Origin: Nonomuraea thailandensis
GTDB lineage: Bacteria; Actinomycetota; Actinomycetes; Streptosporangiales; Streptosporangiaceae
Direction of reading: 5' to 3'
Length of the DNA stretch: 64,000 nucleotides
NCBI RefSeq assembly: GCF_024172165.1
Contig: NZ_JAMZEB010000002.1
Location: 11,301,001 to 11,365,000, forward strand
In this document: piece after piece, positions 8,027 to 15,596 of the stretch
How the letters are laid out: every line of letters starts with the position of its first letter
How positions within the stretch are numbered: the first letter of the stretch is position 1
Notes under the pieces: model-generated
What the model saw: the letters and a program-made list of their open reading frames with translations, nothing else
The model's database searches: none
What the model was told of the DNA's origin: nothing
Program-made: the position numbers and the translations under genes

Positions 8027-9250
8027 ATGGAACCCCTGCAGATTCCAGTCCCTGGTGAGCGAACGTCGCAGACGATCCGCCGGTTCAGGGACGAAGGCGG
8101 ACCTGTCGTTCCCATCGAGTTGCCGGGCAAGGTCAACGCCTGGATGGTGACCTCGTACGAGAGCGTCAACGAGGTGCTGATCAACGACGGCACCCTGTTC
8201 AGCAAGAACCACCTCAACTGCCCCGCCCTGCACGACGGCACCATCCCCCCTGACTGGCCGCTGCGCCAGCTCGTCCAGGGTGACCACCTGCTGACCAAGG
8301 ACGGCGACGACCACCGCCGGCTGCGCGGCCTCATCAACCGCGCCTTCACCCCCGCCAGGGTGGCCTCCATGGGGCCGCGCATCCAGCAGATCACCGACGG
8401 GCTGCTCGACGGGCTGGCCGGCGAGGGCGAGGTGGTCGACCTCGTACGGCACTTCAGCGAGCCGCTGCCCATCGCCGTGATCTGCGAGCTGTTCGGCGTG
8501 CCGGAGGAGGAGCGCTATCAGCTCCGCGAGTGGACGAACGTGCTGCTCTTCCACACCGCCAGCCCGGAGGAGGCCGCGGGGGCGGCGCAGGCGATGCTGG
8601 GGTACCTGGCCGCGTTCATCGAGCGCAAGCGCGCCGAGCCGGGCGACGACCTGACCAGCGGGCTGATCCAGGCGCAGGAGGACGACGGGGACCGGCTGTC
8701 GGACAACGAGATGTTGTGGATCCTGTGGCTGGTGCTCATCGCCGGTCACGAGACCACCGTGCACCTGATCGCGAACAGCGTGATCGCCCTGTGCGCCCAC
8801 CCGTCCCAGGTGCCGGCCACCGACGATCAGGATTCCTGGGCGAAGGTGGTGGAGGAGGCGCTGCGCAGCCGGAACTCGGTGCTGAACGTCATGTTCCGCT
8901 ACCCGCTCCAGGACGTGCAGGTGGCGGGAACGAAGATCCCGGCGGGGGAGCCGATCGTCGTCGCGCTCGACGGGGCCGACACGGATCCCGTCCGGTACGG
9001 CCCGGACGCCACGCTGTTCGACGCCTCGCGCGAGCCGGACGTGCACGTCGGCTTCGGCCGCGGGCCGCACTTCTGCCTCGGGGCCCCGCTGGCGAGGCTG
9101 GAGATGCGGATCGCGCTGTCGTCGTTGTTCGGCCGGTATCCCGGGCTGCGGGTCGCGGTGGACGAGATCTCCTACACGCCCTCGCTCATCACGGAGGGGC
9201 CGGTGGCGCTGCCGGTGGTGCTCGGGCCTCGTAGCCGGCCGGCGGGTTAG
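8027..9250 (+). CDS. Cytochrome P450
   Basis: Soluble bacterial class I cytochrome P450 mono-oxygenase (407 aa) that would need ferredoxin and reductase partners, neither of which is in the window. The oxygen-binding I helix has AGHETT, the K helix has EALR (ExxR), and the haem loop is GFGRGPHFCLG with the proximal Cys. ATG 8027 was chosen because GGGAGA precedes it at a good distance; a frame from 7952 adds 25 basic residues. Its stop overlaps the convergent TetR stop by four bases. The TetR and the small barrel protein next door suggest a small oxidative detoxification or tailoring unit; the substrate cannot be predicted. Confidence 0.93.
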   Translation: MEPLQIPVPGERTSQTIRRFRDEGGPVVPIELPGKVNAWMVTSYESVNEVLINDGTLFSKNHLNCPALHDGTIPPDWPLRQLVQGDHLLTKDGDDHRRLRGLINRAFTPARVASMGPRIQQITDGLLDGLAGEGEVVDLVRHFSEPLPIAVICELFGVPEEERYQLREWTNVLLFHTASPEEAAGAAQAMLGYLAAFIERKRAEPGDDLTSGLIQAQEDDGDRLSDNEMLWILWLVLIAGHETTVHLIANSVIALCAHPSQVPATDDQDSWAKVVEEALRSRNSVLNVMFRYPLQDVQVAGTKIPAGEPIVVALDGADTDPVRYGPDATLFDASREPDVHVGFGRGPHFCLGAPLARLEMRIALSSLFGRYPGLRVAVDEISYTPSLITEGPVALPVVLGPRSRPAG

Positions 9251-9867
9251 CGCCGCTGGACGGCCGGATCCCGGAGCGGGCCGGTGAGGTGGTGCTGGAC
9301 GACCGGGGCCAGGATGGACGCGGCGTCCTGCCTGGGCAGTGAGGCCAGCGGGCCGATGCGGAGCACGTACCGTGCCGTCGCCACGCCGAGCAGGTAGGCC
9401 CCGGTGAGGGCGGCGCGCAGCTCGGGCTCGTCGGCCTCGATGGCCCGCGCCAGGGGCAGCATCACCGCGTCCGTCATGAACGCCGTGACCATGGCCGACG
9501 CGCTCGGCGCGGCCGTGGCGGCCCGGACCACGGCCAGCATCCTGGGGCCTGTGTGCGGGTCCTCCCACAACTCCAGATAGCGGCGGGCGAGGCGCGCGCC
9601 GAGATCGGCGGCCTCGCCCTCGCCGGCCAGGGTGACCAGGTCCCGCATGGGCGGGTCGGCGCGGAGGGCCGCGTCGAAGAGCCCGTCCTTGCTGCCGAAG
9701 AACTGCACCACCAGAGCGGGATCGACGCCCGCCGCCCGGGCCACCCCACGGATCGTGGTGCCGTCGTAGCCGGACTCGGCGAAACTGCGCTGCGCGGCTT
9801 GGAGTATCTCCTCGCGCGTACGGCTCGCGCCTGGCCGCCGCCCTCCGGCCCGCTTCTGCTGTGACAT
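9247..9867 (-). CDS. TetR-family transcriptional repressor
   Basis: 206-residue one-component repressor. An N-terminal helix-turn-helix (about residues 20-66: TREEILQAAQRSFAESGYDG, then TIRGVARAAGVDPALVVQFF) is followed by a helical ligand-binding domain. It is divergent from the small barrel gene at 9946 and convergent with the P450. A perfect 9-bp-arm inverted repeat lies in the divergent gap, so it probably controls itself and the barrel gene. The effector is unknown. Confidence 0.9.
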   Translation of the reverse strand: MSQQKRAGGRRPGASRTREEILQAAQRSFAESGYDGTTIRGVARAAGVDPALVVQFFGSKDGLFDAALRADPPMRDLVTLAGEGEAADLGARLARRYLELWEDPHTGPRMLAVVRAATAAPSASAMVTAFMTDAVMLPLARAIEADEPELRAALTGAYLLGVATARYVLRIGPLASLPRQDAASILAPVVQHHLTGPLRDPAVQRR

Positions 9868-9886
9868 GGCCCCAGAGTAACTCGCC

Positions 9887-9932
9887 GCTGTTGAGTTCGG
9901 TGTGCTAGATTTAACTCAACAGCGTTGAGTTA
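9887..9932. promoter_or_regulatory. TetR operator in divergent promoter
   Basis: Perfect inverted repeat TAACTCAAC-AGC-GTTGAGTTA at 9912-9932, plus an extra copy of its 11-base half (AACTCAACAGC, reverse orientation) at 9887-9897. Both lie between the TetR and the barrel protein starts, matching how TetR repressors bind. Confidence 0.75.
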
Positions 9933-9945
9933 GAGGAGTCCAGCC

Positions 9946-10218
9946 ATGGAGTACCTGCTCATCAGGCAGCGGTTCACCGACTACGACACGTGGCGCGCGG
10001 CGTTCGACGAGCTGGGGGAGGTGCGGTCGGCGGCCGGGATGCGCACCGTCCTGGTCACCGTCGACGCCGAGCAGCCGGAGGAGGCGGTCGTGTTGTTCGA
10101 ATGCGACGACGCCCAGGCGATGCGGCGGCACTTCGCGTCCGACGCGCTCAAGGAGGCGCACCGGAAGGCGGGCGTGGTGCCCGGCAGCAACCAGGCCAGC
10201 GTGCTGATCCCCCGCTAG
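9946..10218 (+). CDS. Small alpha/beta-barrel (ABM-like) protein
   Basis: 90-residue protein beginning MEYLLIRQRFTDYDTWRAAF, behind GAGGAG. The pattern (beta strand, D-W helix, GMRTVLVTVD strand, VVLFECDD strand, helix) looks like a dimeric ferredoxin-like barrel of the antibiotic-biosynthesis-mono-oxygenase type or a stress-responsive relative. No catalytic residue can be named. It is under the apparent control of the divergent TetR and overlaps the convergent LysR stop by four bases. Confidence 0.75.
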   Translation: MEYLLIRQRFTDYDTWRAAFDELGEVRSAAGMRTVLVTVDAEQPEEAVVLFECDDAQAMRRHFASDALKEAHRKAGVVPGSNQASVLIPR

Positions 10219-11135
10219 CGTCCGCCTGCCGCCGGGGCGCCGCCCTGTCGGAGCACCGTTTCCAGCAGGCCGGTGACGAGCGGTTCGGTGTCGTCGGCGC
10301 GCCAGGCCGCCGCCACGCTCGTGCGTACGCCGCCCGGCGTGACCCGGCGGAACGCCACCCCCCTGAGCCGGATCCGGCGGATGCTCGCAGGCGCCAGCGA
10401 CACACCCAGCCCCGCCTCCACCAGCGCGCACACGGTCTGCCACTCCACCGCGTGCTGCGCCACCTCGGGGGTGAACCCGGCCGCACCGCACATCCGGGTG
10501 ATCCGGTCGTACAGGCCGGGCCCGTGCTCGCGCGGCAGCAGCACGAACGGCGAGCCGGCCAGCCGCGCGAGCTCGACCGCGCGTCCGGCGGCGAGCGGAT
10601 GCCCGGTCGGCAGCACGGCCACGAACGGCTCCCGCAGCACGGTCGCGAACCCCAGCTCGGGCTCGTCGTCCGGCGGCTCCCGCAGCAGCCCGACGTCGAT
10701 GCGCCGCTCCCGCAGGGCGGCGAGCTGGGGCGCCGTCGTCATCTCGTGGATCTCGATGCGCACTCGCGGGAAACGCTCCCGATAGGCGCTCAGCAGCTCC
10801 GGCAGGATCGTCAGGGCCAGCGAGGCGGCGAACCCGAGCCGGATCCGCCCCGCCCGGCCGCTGCCCACGGCCCGCGCCGCCGCCAGCCCGCCGGCCAGCT
10901 CGTCCAGCGCCCGGCGAGCCGCGGGCAGCAGCTCGTGACCGGCGGGGGTGAGCGCGACCCGCCCCGGCGCGCGGCTGAACAGCGCGTGCCCCACCTTGTC
11001 CTCCAGCCGGCGGATCTGCTGGCTGAGCGGCGGCTGCGCGATGCCCAGGCGGTCGGCGGCGTGGCCGAAGTGCAACTCCTCGGCGAGCACGACGAAGGCG
11101 TGCAACTGGGCCAGCGGCAGCTCCGGGCGATCCAT
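10215..11135 (-). CDS. LysR-family transcriptional regulator
   Basis: 306-residue LysR regulator. The N-terminal winged helix is clear (LAQLHAFVVLAEELHFGHAA, then QPPLSQQIRRLE at about residues 32-43), followed by a linker helix and a periplasmic-binding-protein-like effector domain (RIRLGFAASLALTILPELL). ATG 11135 is chosen; longer frames upstream have no LysR-like N terminus. It is divergent from the RidA-family gene 72 bases away, which is its likely target, since LysR regulators usually control the adjacent divergent gene. Ligand unknown. Confidence 0.92.
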   Translation of the reverse strand: MDRPELPLAQLHAFVVLAEELHFGHAADRLGIAQPPLSQQIRRLEDKVGHALFSRAPGRVALTPAGHELLPAARRALDELAGGLAAARAVGSGRAGRIRLGFAASLALTILPELLSAYRERFPRVRIEIHEMTTAPQLAALRERRIDVGLLREPPDDEPELGFATVLREPFVAVLPTGHPLAAGRAVELARLAGSPFVLLPREHGPGLYDRITRMCGAAGFTPEVAQHAVEWQTVCALVEAGLGVSLAPASIRRIRLRGVAFRRVTPGGVRTSVAAAWRADDTEPLVTGLLETVLRQGGAPAAGGR

Positions 11136-11149
11136 ACCCCTAGAGATAT

Positions 11150-11168
11150 CAGCCCATGGCCTCGGCTG
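11150..11168. promoter_or_regulatory. Possible LysR binding site
   Basis: CAGCC-N9-GGCTG dyad inside the LysR/RidA divergent gap. Position and size fit a LysR recognition site, but the arms are short. Confidence 0.3.
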
Positions 11169-11207
11169 TATTAGACGTATCAGTGCTGGCCACGTACCGT
11201 TCCGCGC

Positions 11208-11597
11208 ATGACGGAGCGACGCGCGATCCTCAGCGGTTCCACGTTCGAGGAGCAGATCGGATATGCCAGGGCCGTGGTGGACGGCGACTGGGTGCACGTC
11301 TCGGGGACGACCGGGTTCGACTACTCGACGATGACCATCTCCGACGACGTGGTCGAGCAGGCCGCGCAGTGCCTGCGCAACATCGGCCAGGCGCTGGAGG
11401 AGGCCGGGTGCGGCTTCGGCGACGTCGTACGCGTGCGCTACCTCCTGCCCGACCGCGCCGACTTCGAGCCGTGCTGGCCCGTGCTGCGCGAGTGCTTCGG
11501 CGACGTGCGGCCGGCCGCCACGATGCTCATGTGCGGCCTGGCGGATCCGCGCATGAAGATCGAGATCGAGGTGTACGCCCGGCGTCGATCGGTGTGA
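11208..11597 (+). CDS. RidA-family (YjgF/UK114) protein
   Basis: 129-residue trimeric RidA-fold protein. Classic members hydrolyse reactive enamine/imine intermediates formed by PLP enzymes. The C-terminal signature is present as RPAATMLMCGLADPRMKIEIE; the Arg of RPAAT is the expected substrate-binding residue and the Glu of IEIE is conserved. The N-terminal half differs from archetypal RidA (FDYSTMTISDDVVEQA), so it probably belongs to one of the Rid subfamilies rather than RidA proper. It is divergent from the LysR gene, suggesting LysR control of a small catabolic or protective function. Confidence 0.88.
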   Translation: MTERRAILSGSTFEEQIGYARAVVDGDWVHVSGTTGFDYSTMTISDDVVEQAAQCLRNIGQALEEAGCGFGDVVRVRYLLPDRADFEPCWPVLRECFGDVRPAATMLMCGLADPRMKIEIEVYARRRSV

Positions 11598-11658
11598 CGT
11601 GGGTGCCTTCCGTGGCCGGCGTCGGCCAGCCGGTCAGGGGAGCCACCCACGCCCGGTG

Positions 11659-12705
11659 TCAGTCGGTCAGCGCCTCGAACAGGCCCGTCACGCCGATCGC
11701 GTCCAGGATCGAGGTGGGGCCCCCGTTCGCCGAGGCGGGGTCCGGGCAGCTCGCCGGGTAGCTGACCAGCGTGCTCAGGAGCTGGTTCACGCCGATGGCG
11801 CCCAGCAGCGAGGGCGGGACCTGCTGGGGGCCGGCGACGGCGGACGATCCGGGGGACGAGCCGTCCGTCACGCAGGCAGCCTGGAAGTTGATGACGAGCG
11901 TTTCGAGGTCCTTGGCGATCCGCGCGGTGTCGAGGCTCGACAAGGGCGGCGTCTGCGCGCCCTGAACCGTCGTGGAGCGGGCGCACACCAGCACCCGGTC
12001 GATGGCGTCCTTGAACGTGGTGCGGACGGGCGGGACCGACGTCTCGTACGCGTTCAGCGGAGAGAGCCTGAGGCCGGGCGAGGCGGACGCCGAGGCGCTG
12101 GGAGCCGTGGACGGCGAGGCACTGGGCACGGCGGGCGGCGAGGCACTGGGCACGGCGGGCGGCGAGGCGGAGACCGAGGCCGAGACCGACGAACTCGGGG
12201 CGGCGGACGGGCTCAGGCTGGGGCCGGCGTACCAGGGCTGCCCCGGGTACGCGCCGCCGGCGCCCGGCTGGACGGGGCTCGCGCCGCCGGTCCCCGGCTG
12301 GTACGTGGCGGTGTCCTGCGGCTGGCCCGGCTGGCCCGGCTGGCCCGGCTGAGCCTGTAGCGGCCGGCCCGGCAGGGCGTGTCGTGGATCGTACGGCATC
12401 GCGCGCAGCGCACCCCAGGGCATGATGTACGGCACCGCGGGAATGGCGGGCACGTTCACGCCGCCCGAGAAGAACCCCCGGAGCCGGCTGTCGGCGACGA
12501 TCGTGTCCATCAGCCCCCTGATGTCGTCGGCGGTGACGGTCACGGCGAGCGAGCCGGGCGGTGACACGTTGATGCTGAACACGTCGTGGCTTCTGACGCA
12601 CTGGCCGGCGGGCTCGTTCCTGGTGTCGTCCGCGAGCGCCGGCGCGGCGGTCGCGAGCAGGGCGGCGGAAGTGGCGGTGGCTACGGCAAGGGCATGCCGG
12701 TACAT
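11659..12705 (-). CDS. Secreted Pro/Ser/Ala-rich protein, unknown
   Basis: 348-residue exported protein that I do not recognise. A signal peptide (about residues 1-25, ending PALA) starts at ATG 12705 behind AGGGAGC. Residues about 30-95 form a small folded region with one Cys, then comes a Gly-Pro-Gln repeat (GQPGQPGQP), a low-complexity Ser/Pro/Ala linker about 60 residues long (PSASPPAVPSASP), and a C-terminal region of about 130 residues with three Cys. The linker looks like a wall-spanning spacer. DNA repeats underlie both low-complexity stretches. It is divergent from the peptidase-like secreted gene 117 bases away; a shared role at the cell surface is possible but not shown. Confidence 0.75.
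   Translation of the reverse strand: MYRHALAVATATSAALLATAAPALADDTRNEPAGQCVRSHDVFSINVSPPGSLAVTVTADDIRGLMDTIVADSRLRGFFSGGVNVPAIPAVPYIMPWGALRAMPYDPRHALPGRPLQAQPGQPGQPGQPQDTATYQPGTGGASPVQPGAGGAYPGQPWYAGPSLSPSAAPSSSVSASVSASPPAVPSASPPAVPSASPSTAPSASASASPGLRLSPLNAYETSVPPVRTTFKDAIDRVLVCARSTTVQGAQTPPLSSLDTARIAKDLETLVINFQAACVTDGSSPGSSAVAGPQQVPPSLLGAIGVNQLLSTLVSYPASCPDPASANGGPTSILDAIGVTGLFEALTD
12119..12166. repeat. 24-bp direct repeat in coding sequence
   Basis: Two identical copies of a 24-base unit (12119-12142 and 12143-12166) inside the Ser/Pro/Ala linker of the secreted protein, encoding repeated PSASPPAV. A diverged copy precedes them. Confidence 0.85.
12320..12351. repeat. 9-bp tandem repeat in coding sequence
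   Basis: GGCTGGCCC three times plus a partial copy, encoding Gly-Gln-Pro repeats of the secreted protein on the minus strand. Confidence 0.85.
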
Positions 12706-12822
12706 GATGCTCCCTGAGGGTGATGATCCGGTTATCGCTGCGATCAGTACCCTTAGTGGTGGTTCAATTACTTCATAGTTGGATCTAGCCCTCTTTACAC
12801 CGGGGCTCTATTGTCACGCTTC

Positions 12823-13605
12823 GTGAAATCGTTGAAAACCGCCGTCGTGGCGTGTGCGCTCGTTGCGCCCTTAGTTGGTACGACGAATGCCGCGGCGGCG
12901 ACGTACCCCGTGAAGCACCCCAAACTAATCGATAATCCGCTATACACGGCGGGCTCGCTTCCTACCACGACCTGTGCGGAAACCGAGGTGAAGAACGGCA
13001 GCACCGAGCAGGCCCGCGCCTACTTCGACGCGGTCATCACCTGTCTGGAAACGACGTGGGAGCAGCACCTCGCCGCCGCCGGCCTCGACTACGAGCCGGT
13101 CAAGGTGAAGCATGTCGCCAAGGTCCCCAAGAACTGGTGCGACTTCGGGACGTCCAAGAACGACTCCCGGGTGTTGTATTGCGAGCAGACCCGCACCATG
13201 GCCGTCCAGATCGGCAAGAGCTGGACGAAGGACCTGTCGGACCTCTGGCTTCTCCACATCGCCAGTGCGGTCTACGCCTACCACGTCCAGGGTCTCGTGG
13301 GCATCGGCGCGGCCTACGACGCGGCGCCCTATGGCAAGCGAGCCGAGCTCCATGAGCAGTCGCGCCGTTACGAGCTCCAGGCGACGTGTCTGAGCGGCGC
13401 CTTCATCAAGAGCGTCTGGCCGATGGAAGGCCGCACGTCGAAGGACTGGAACTATCTGGTGAGCCTGATCCAAGGCGATGCTCCCGGCGACGAGCGCTGG
13501 GACGGCAAGACGTCCACCCAGCGGTTCTGGCTCAAGCGGGGCTTCGCCACCGCCGATCCCCGGTCGTGCAACACCTGGACGGCCGCGTCCTCCAAGGTAG
13601 CCTGA
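12823..13605 (+). CDS. Secreted zinc-metallopeptidase-like protein, inactive site
   Basis: 260-residue exported protein with signal peptide (MKSLKTAVVACALVAPLVG, cut near NAAAA). It resembles the neutral zinc metallopeptidase family (YpfJ-like): an N-terminal Cys-containing segment, a paired Cys region (WCDFG, LYCEQ), a helix ending AYHVQGLVG where the family has HExGHHVQ, and a later helix RYELQATCLSG where it has ELQADC. The zinc His and catalytic Glu are replaced (A149, V150, Y153), so peptidase activity is unlikely. GTG 12823 is chosen; TTG 12811 is an alternative, and neither has a strong ribosome-binding site. It may be a binding or structural relative. Divergent from the low-complexity secreted gene. 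Confidence 0.75.
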   Translation: MKSLKTAVVACALVAPLVGTTNAAAATYPVKHPKLIDNPLYTAGSLPTTTCAETEVKNGSTEQARAYFDAVITCLETTWEQHLAAAGLDYEPVKVKHVAKVPKNWCDFGTSKNDSRVLYCEQTRTMAVQIGKSWTKDLSDLWLLHIASAVYAYHVQGLVGIGAAYDAAPYGKRAELHEQSRRYELQATCLSGAFIKSVWPMEGRTSKDWNYLVSLIQGDAPGDERWDGKTSTQRFWLKRGFATADPRSCNTWTAASSKVA

Positions 13606-13617
13606 CCGGACGACCGC

Positions 13618-13644
13618 CCGCGGTGGCCGTTCCGGTCACCGCGG
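13618..13644 (+). terminator. Hairpin after peptidase-like gene
   Basis: Perfect 8-bp stem CCGCGGTG/CACCGCGG with an 11-base loop, 13 bases past the stop. There is no T-run, as is usual at this GC content. Confidence 0.5.
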
Positions 13645-13669
13645 CACCCCCGGCGGAAGGAGCCGGAGC

Positions 13670-14227
13670 ATGCGCGCGTTCCTCATCTCCCTGCTCGCCA
13701 CGCTCGCCCTCGTCGCGGCCTGTGGCGACGCCGAACCTGCCGATCCGGCCCTGCGCACCGAACTGCTCGCGATGCTCAAGCTGGACCAGGAGGTCAGGAC
13801 CCTGGAAGCGTCCCAGGAGGACTGGGACCGTGTGGAGAAGGCCAACACCGACCGCATGCGCCAGATCCTCGACCAGCACGGCTGGCCCGGGTACGAGCTG
13901 GTCGGCAAGGACGGCGCGCAGGCCGCCTGGGCGCTCGTCCAGCACGCCGACCGCGACCTGCAGCTGCAGAAGCGCGGCCTGGAGCTGATGCGGCGGGCCG
14001 CGGAAGAGGGCGACGCCGACCCGTCCGACCTGGCCTTTCTCGTGGACCGGGTACGGGTGGCGGAGGGCAGGCCGCAGGTGTACGGCACGCAGTGGGAGAC
14101 CGATCCGCAGGGCCGGTGGAAGCCCCGCACTCCCATCGAGGACGAGGCGAAGGTGGACGACCGGCGGGCCGACGCCGGGCTCAAGCCGTTGCGCGAGTAT
14201 CTGGAGGAGCTGAAGTCGGCGGGGTGA
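13670..14227 (+). CDS. Putative lipoprotein, DUF6624-like
   Basis: 185-residue protein with a lipoprotein signal (MRAFLISLLATLALVAACG; lipobox VAAC, lipidated Cys18), hence anchored outside the cytoplasmic membrane. The mature part is helical: LRTELLAMLKLDQEVR, then WPGYELVGKDGAQAAWALVQHAD, then a C-terminal YGTQ...PIED...VDDRRADAGL stretch. This order of motifs matches proteins grouped as DUF6624, whose function is unknown. GGAAGGAG precedes the ATG. Placed between the peptidase-like gene and the iminopeptidase, without clear operon links to either. Confidence 0.75.
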   Translation: MRAFLISLLATLALVAACGDAEPADPALRTELLAMLKLDQEVRTLEASQEDWDRVEKANTDRMRQILDQHGWPGYELVGKDGAQAAWALVQHADRDLQLQKRGLELMRRAAEEGDADPSDLAFLVDRVRVAEGRPQVYGTQWETDPQGRWKPRTPIEDEAKVDDRRADAGLKPLREYLEELKSAG

Positions 14228-14273
14228 CTCCGGCTATATTGAAGCGCTGTTACATTGCTGAGAGGAGCCCTCG

Positions 14274-15242
14274 TTGTATCCCCCGATCGAACCGTACGAG
14301 CACGGCATGCTGGACGTCGGCGACGGCGACCTCGTCTACTGGGAGGTCTGCGGCAACCCTGACGGCAAGCCCGCCGTGGTCGTGCACGGCGGGCCGGGCT
14401 CCGGCTGCTCGGCCGGCGCGCGCCGCACGTTCGACCCGGAACGTTTCCGCATCGTCCTGTTCGACCAGCGCAACTGCGGCCGCAGCCGCCCGCACGCCAG
14501 TGACCCGGCCACCGACCTGACCCGCAACACCACTCCCCGGCTGATCGCCGACATGGAGCGGCTGCGCGAGCACCTCGGCATCGACCGGTGGCTGATGTAC
14601 GGCGGCTCGTGGGGCTCGACGCTGATCCTGGCCTACGCCGAGACCCATCCCGAGCGGGTGTCGGAGATCGTCATCCCCGCCGTCACGACGACGCGCCGCT
14701 CGGAGATCGAGTGGCTCTACCGGGGCGTCGGCAGGTTCTTCCCCGAGGAGCAGGAGCGGTTCGTGCGCGGGGTGCCCGACGCCGATCGCGACGGGGACGT
14801 GTTCCAGGTGCTGGCCGCCTACTCGCGGCTGCTGTCCGACCCCGACCAGCGGGTACGCGAGAAGGCCGCCCAGGACTGGGTGACCTGGGAGGACGCCGTG
14901 ATCTCCCAGGAGGTCAACGGCACGCCCAACGCCTACAGCGACCGGCCCGCCGACGCCGTCATGGCCATGGTCCGCATCTGCGCGCACTACTTCTCCAACG
15001 GCGCCTGGCTGGAGGAGGGGGAGCTGGTGCGGAACGCGGGACGGCTGGCCGGCATCCCCGGCGCGCTGATCCACGGCCGCCTCGACATGGGCGGCCCGCT
15101 GCACACGGCGTGGGAGCTGGCCAAGGCCTGGCCGGACGCCGAGCTGCACGTGGTGGAGGACTCCGGGCACACGGGCAGCGAGACGTTCAGGAAGGTGCTC
15201 CACGAGGCCATCGAGCGATTCTCTCCGCCGAAGGAGGGGTGA
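14274..15242 (+). CDS. pip: Proline iminopeptidase
   Basis: Cytosolic alpha/beta-hydrolase (family S33) that removes N-terminal proline from peptides. The 322-residue protein has the family N terminus (MYPPIEPYEHGMLDVGDGD), the oxyanion loop HGGPGSG, the DQRNCGRS block, the nucleophile elbow GGSWGST (Ser), a catalytic Asp in GRLDMG and His in DSGHTGS. The start is TTG 14274, supported by AGAGGAG eight bases upstream and by the family N terminus; the first ATG would cut 11 conserved residues. A TATATT at 14235 could serve as its -10 box. The stop touches a 13-bp inverted repeat. Confidence 0.93.
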   Translation: MYPPIEPYEHGMLDVGDGDLVYWEVCGNPDGKPAVVVHGGPGSGCSAGARRTFDPERFRIVLFDQRNCGRSRPHASDPATDLTRNTTPRLIADMERLREHLGIDRWLMYGGSWGSTLILAYAETHPERVSEIVIPAVTTTRRSEIEWLYRGVGRFFPEEQERFVRGVPDADRDGDVFQVLAAYSRLLSDPDQRVREKAAQDWVTWEDAVISQEVNGTPNAYSDRPADAVMAMVRICAHYFSNGAWLEEGELVRNAGRLAGIPGALIHGRLDMGGPLHTAWELAKAWPDAELHVVEDSGHTGSETFRKVLHEAIERFSPPKEG

Positions 15243-15336
15243 ACCCGCGGCTCGCGATCATCTCGGGGTTTGGACGGTGCCCCTGGTGACCATCGCCTCA
15301 CCGTCGGACGACTCCGTACGGGTGAGCCGCGGGTTC
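15241..15336. other. Long inverted repeat, possible structured RNA/terminator
   Basis: A perfect 13-bp inverted repeat, GAACCCGCGGCTC (15241-15253) and GAGCCGCGGGTTC (15324-15336), encloses 70 bases that contain a second 7-bp stem (GACGGTG 15273-15279 with CACCGTC 15299-15305). The left arm overlaps the iminopeptidase stop codon. It could be a transcription terminator or a folded RNA element; I recognise no known RNA family. Confidence 0.5.
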
Positions 15337-15596
15337 GCAGGCCGGCAGGTGGACAGGGCGCGGCGAGGCGCCGCCAGCAGCATCGCCACCCCTTGTCCGC
15401 TCGCTGACCTGCCGTAACCGTAGCCGGGCCGCCCATTCGGCCACCACCTATTTAGCGTTGCGGCCAGCAGGTGTTCACCTTCGCGGCCTCGGCGGGTCGT
15501 CAAGGCGCGGCCTCGGCGGGTCGTCCAGGCGCGGCCTCGGCAGGTCGTCAAGGTGCGGCATCCGCAGGCGTGAAGCCACGCGGCGGCAGGCGGCGT
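15243..15596. other. Intergenic region, repeats only
   Basis: 354 bases between the iminopeptidase and the Lrp gene (convergent). It holds the long inverted repeat on the left and the 24-bp tandem repeat on the right. Open frames across the repeats exist on both strands but have no start signals and repeat-derived composition, so I call no gene. Confidence 0.6.
15483..15578. repeat. 24-bp tandem repeat (3 copies plus degenerate)
   Basis: Unit GCGGCCTCGGCGGGTCGTCA plus AGGC at 15483, 15507 and 15531, with one or a few changes between copies, and a degenerate fourth from 15555. Copies are contiguous, without spacers. Confidence 0.85.

Noticed and set aside
15258..15551. Small minus-strand gene of 97 codons
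   Set aside because: Repeat-derived RGR runs, no ribosome-binding site and an inverted repeat inside it.
15483..15578. Possible CRISPR array
   Set aside because: The repeats are contiguous without spacers and there are no cas genes.
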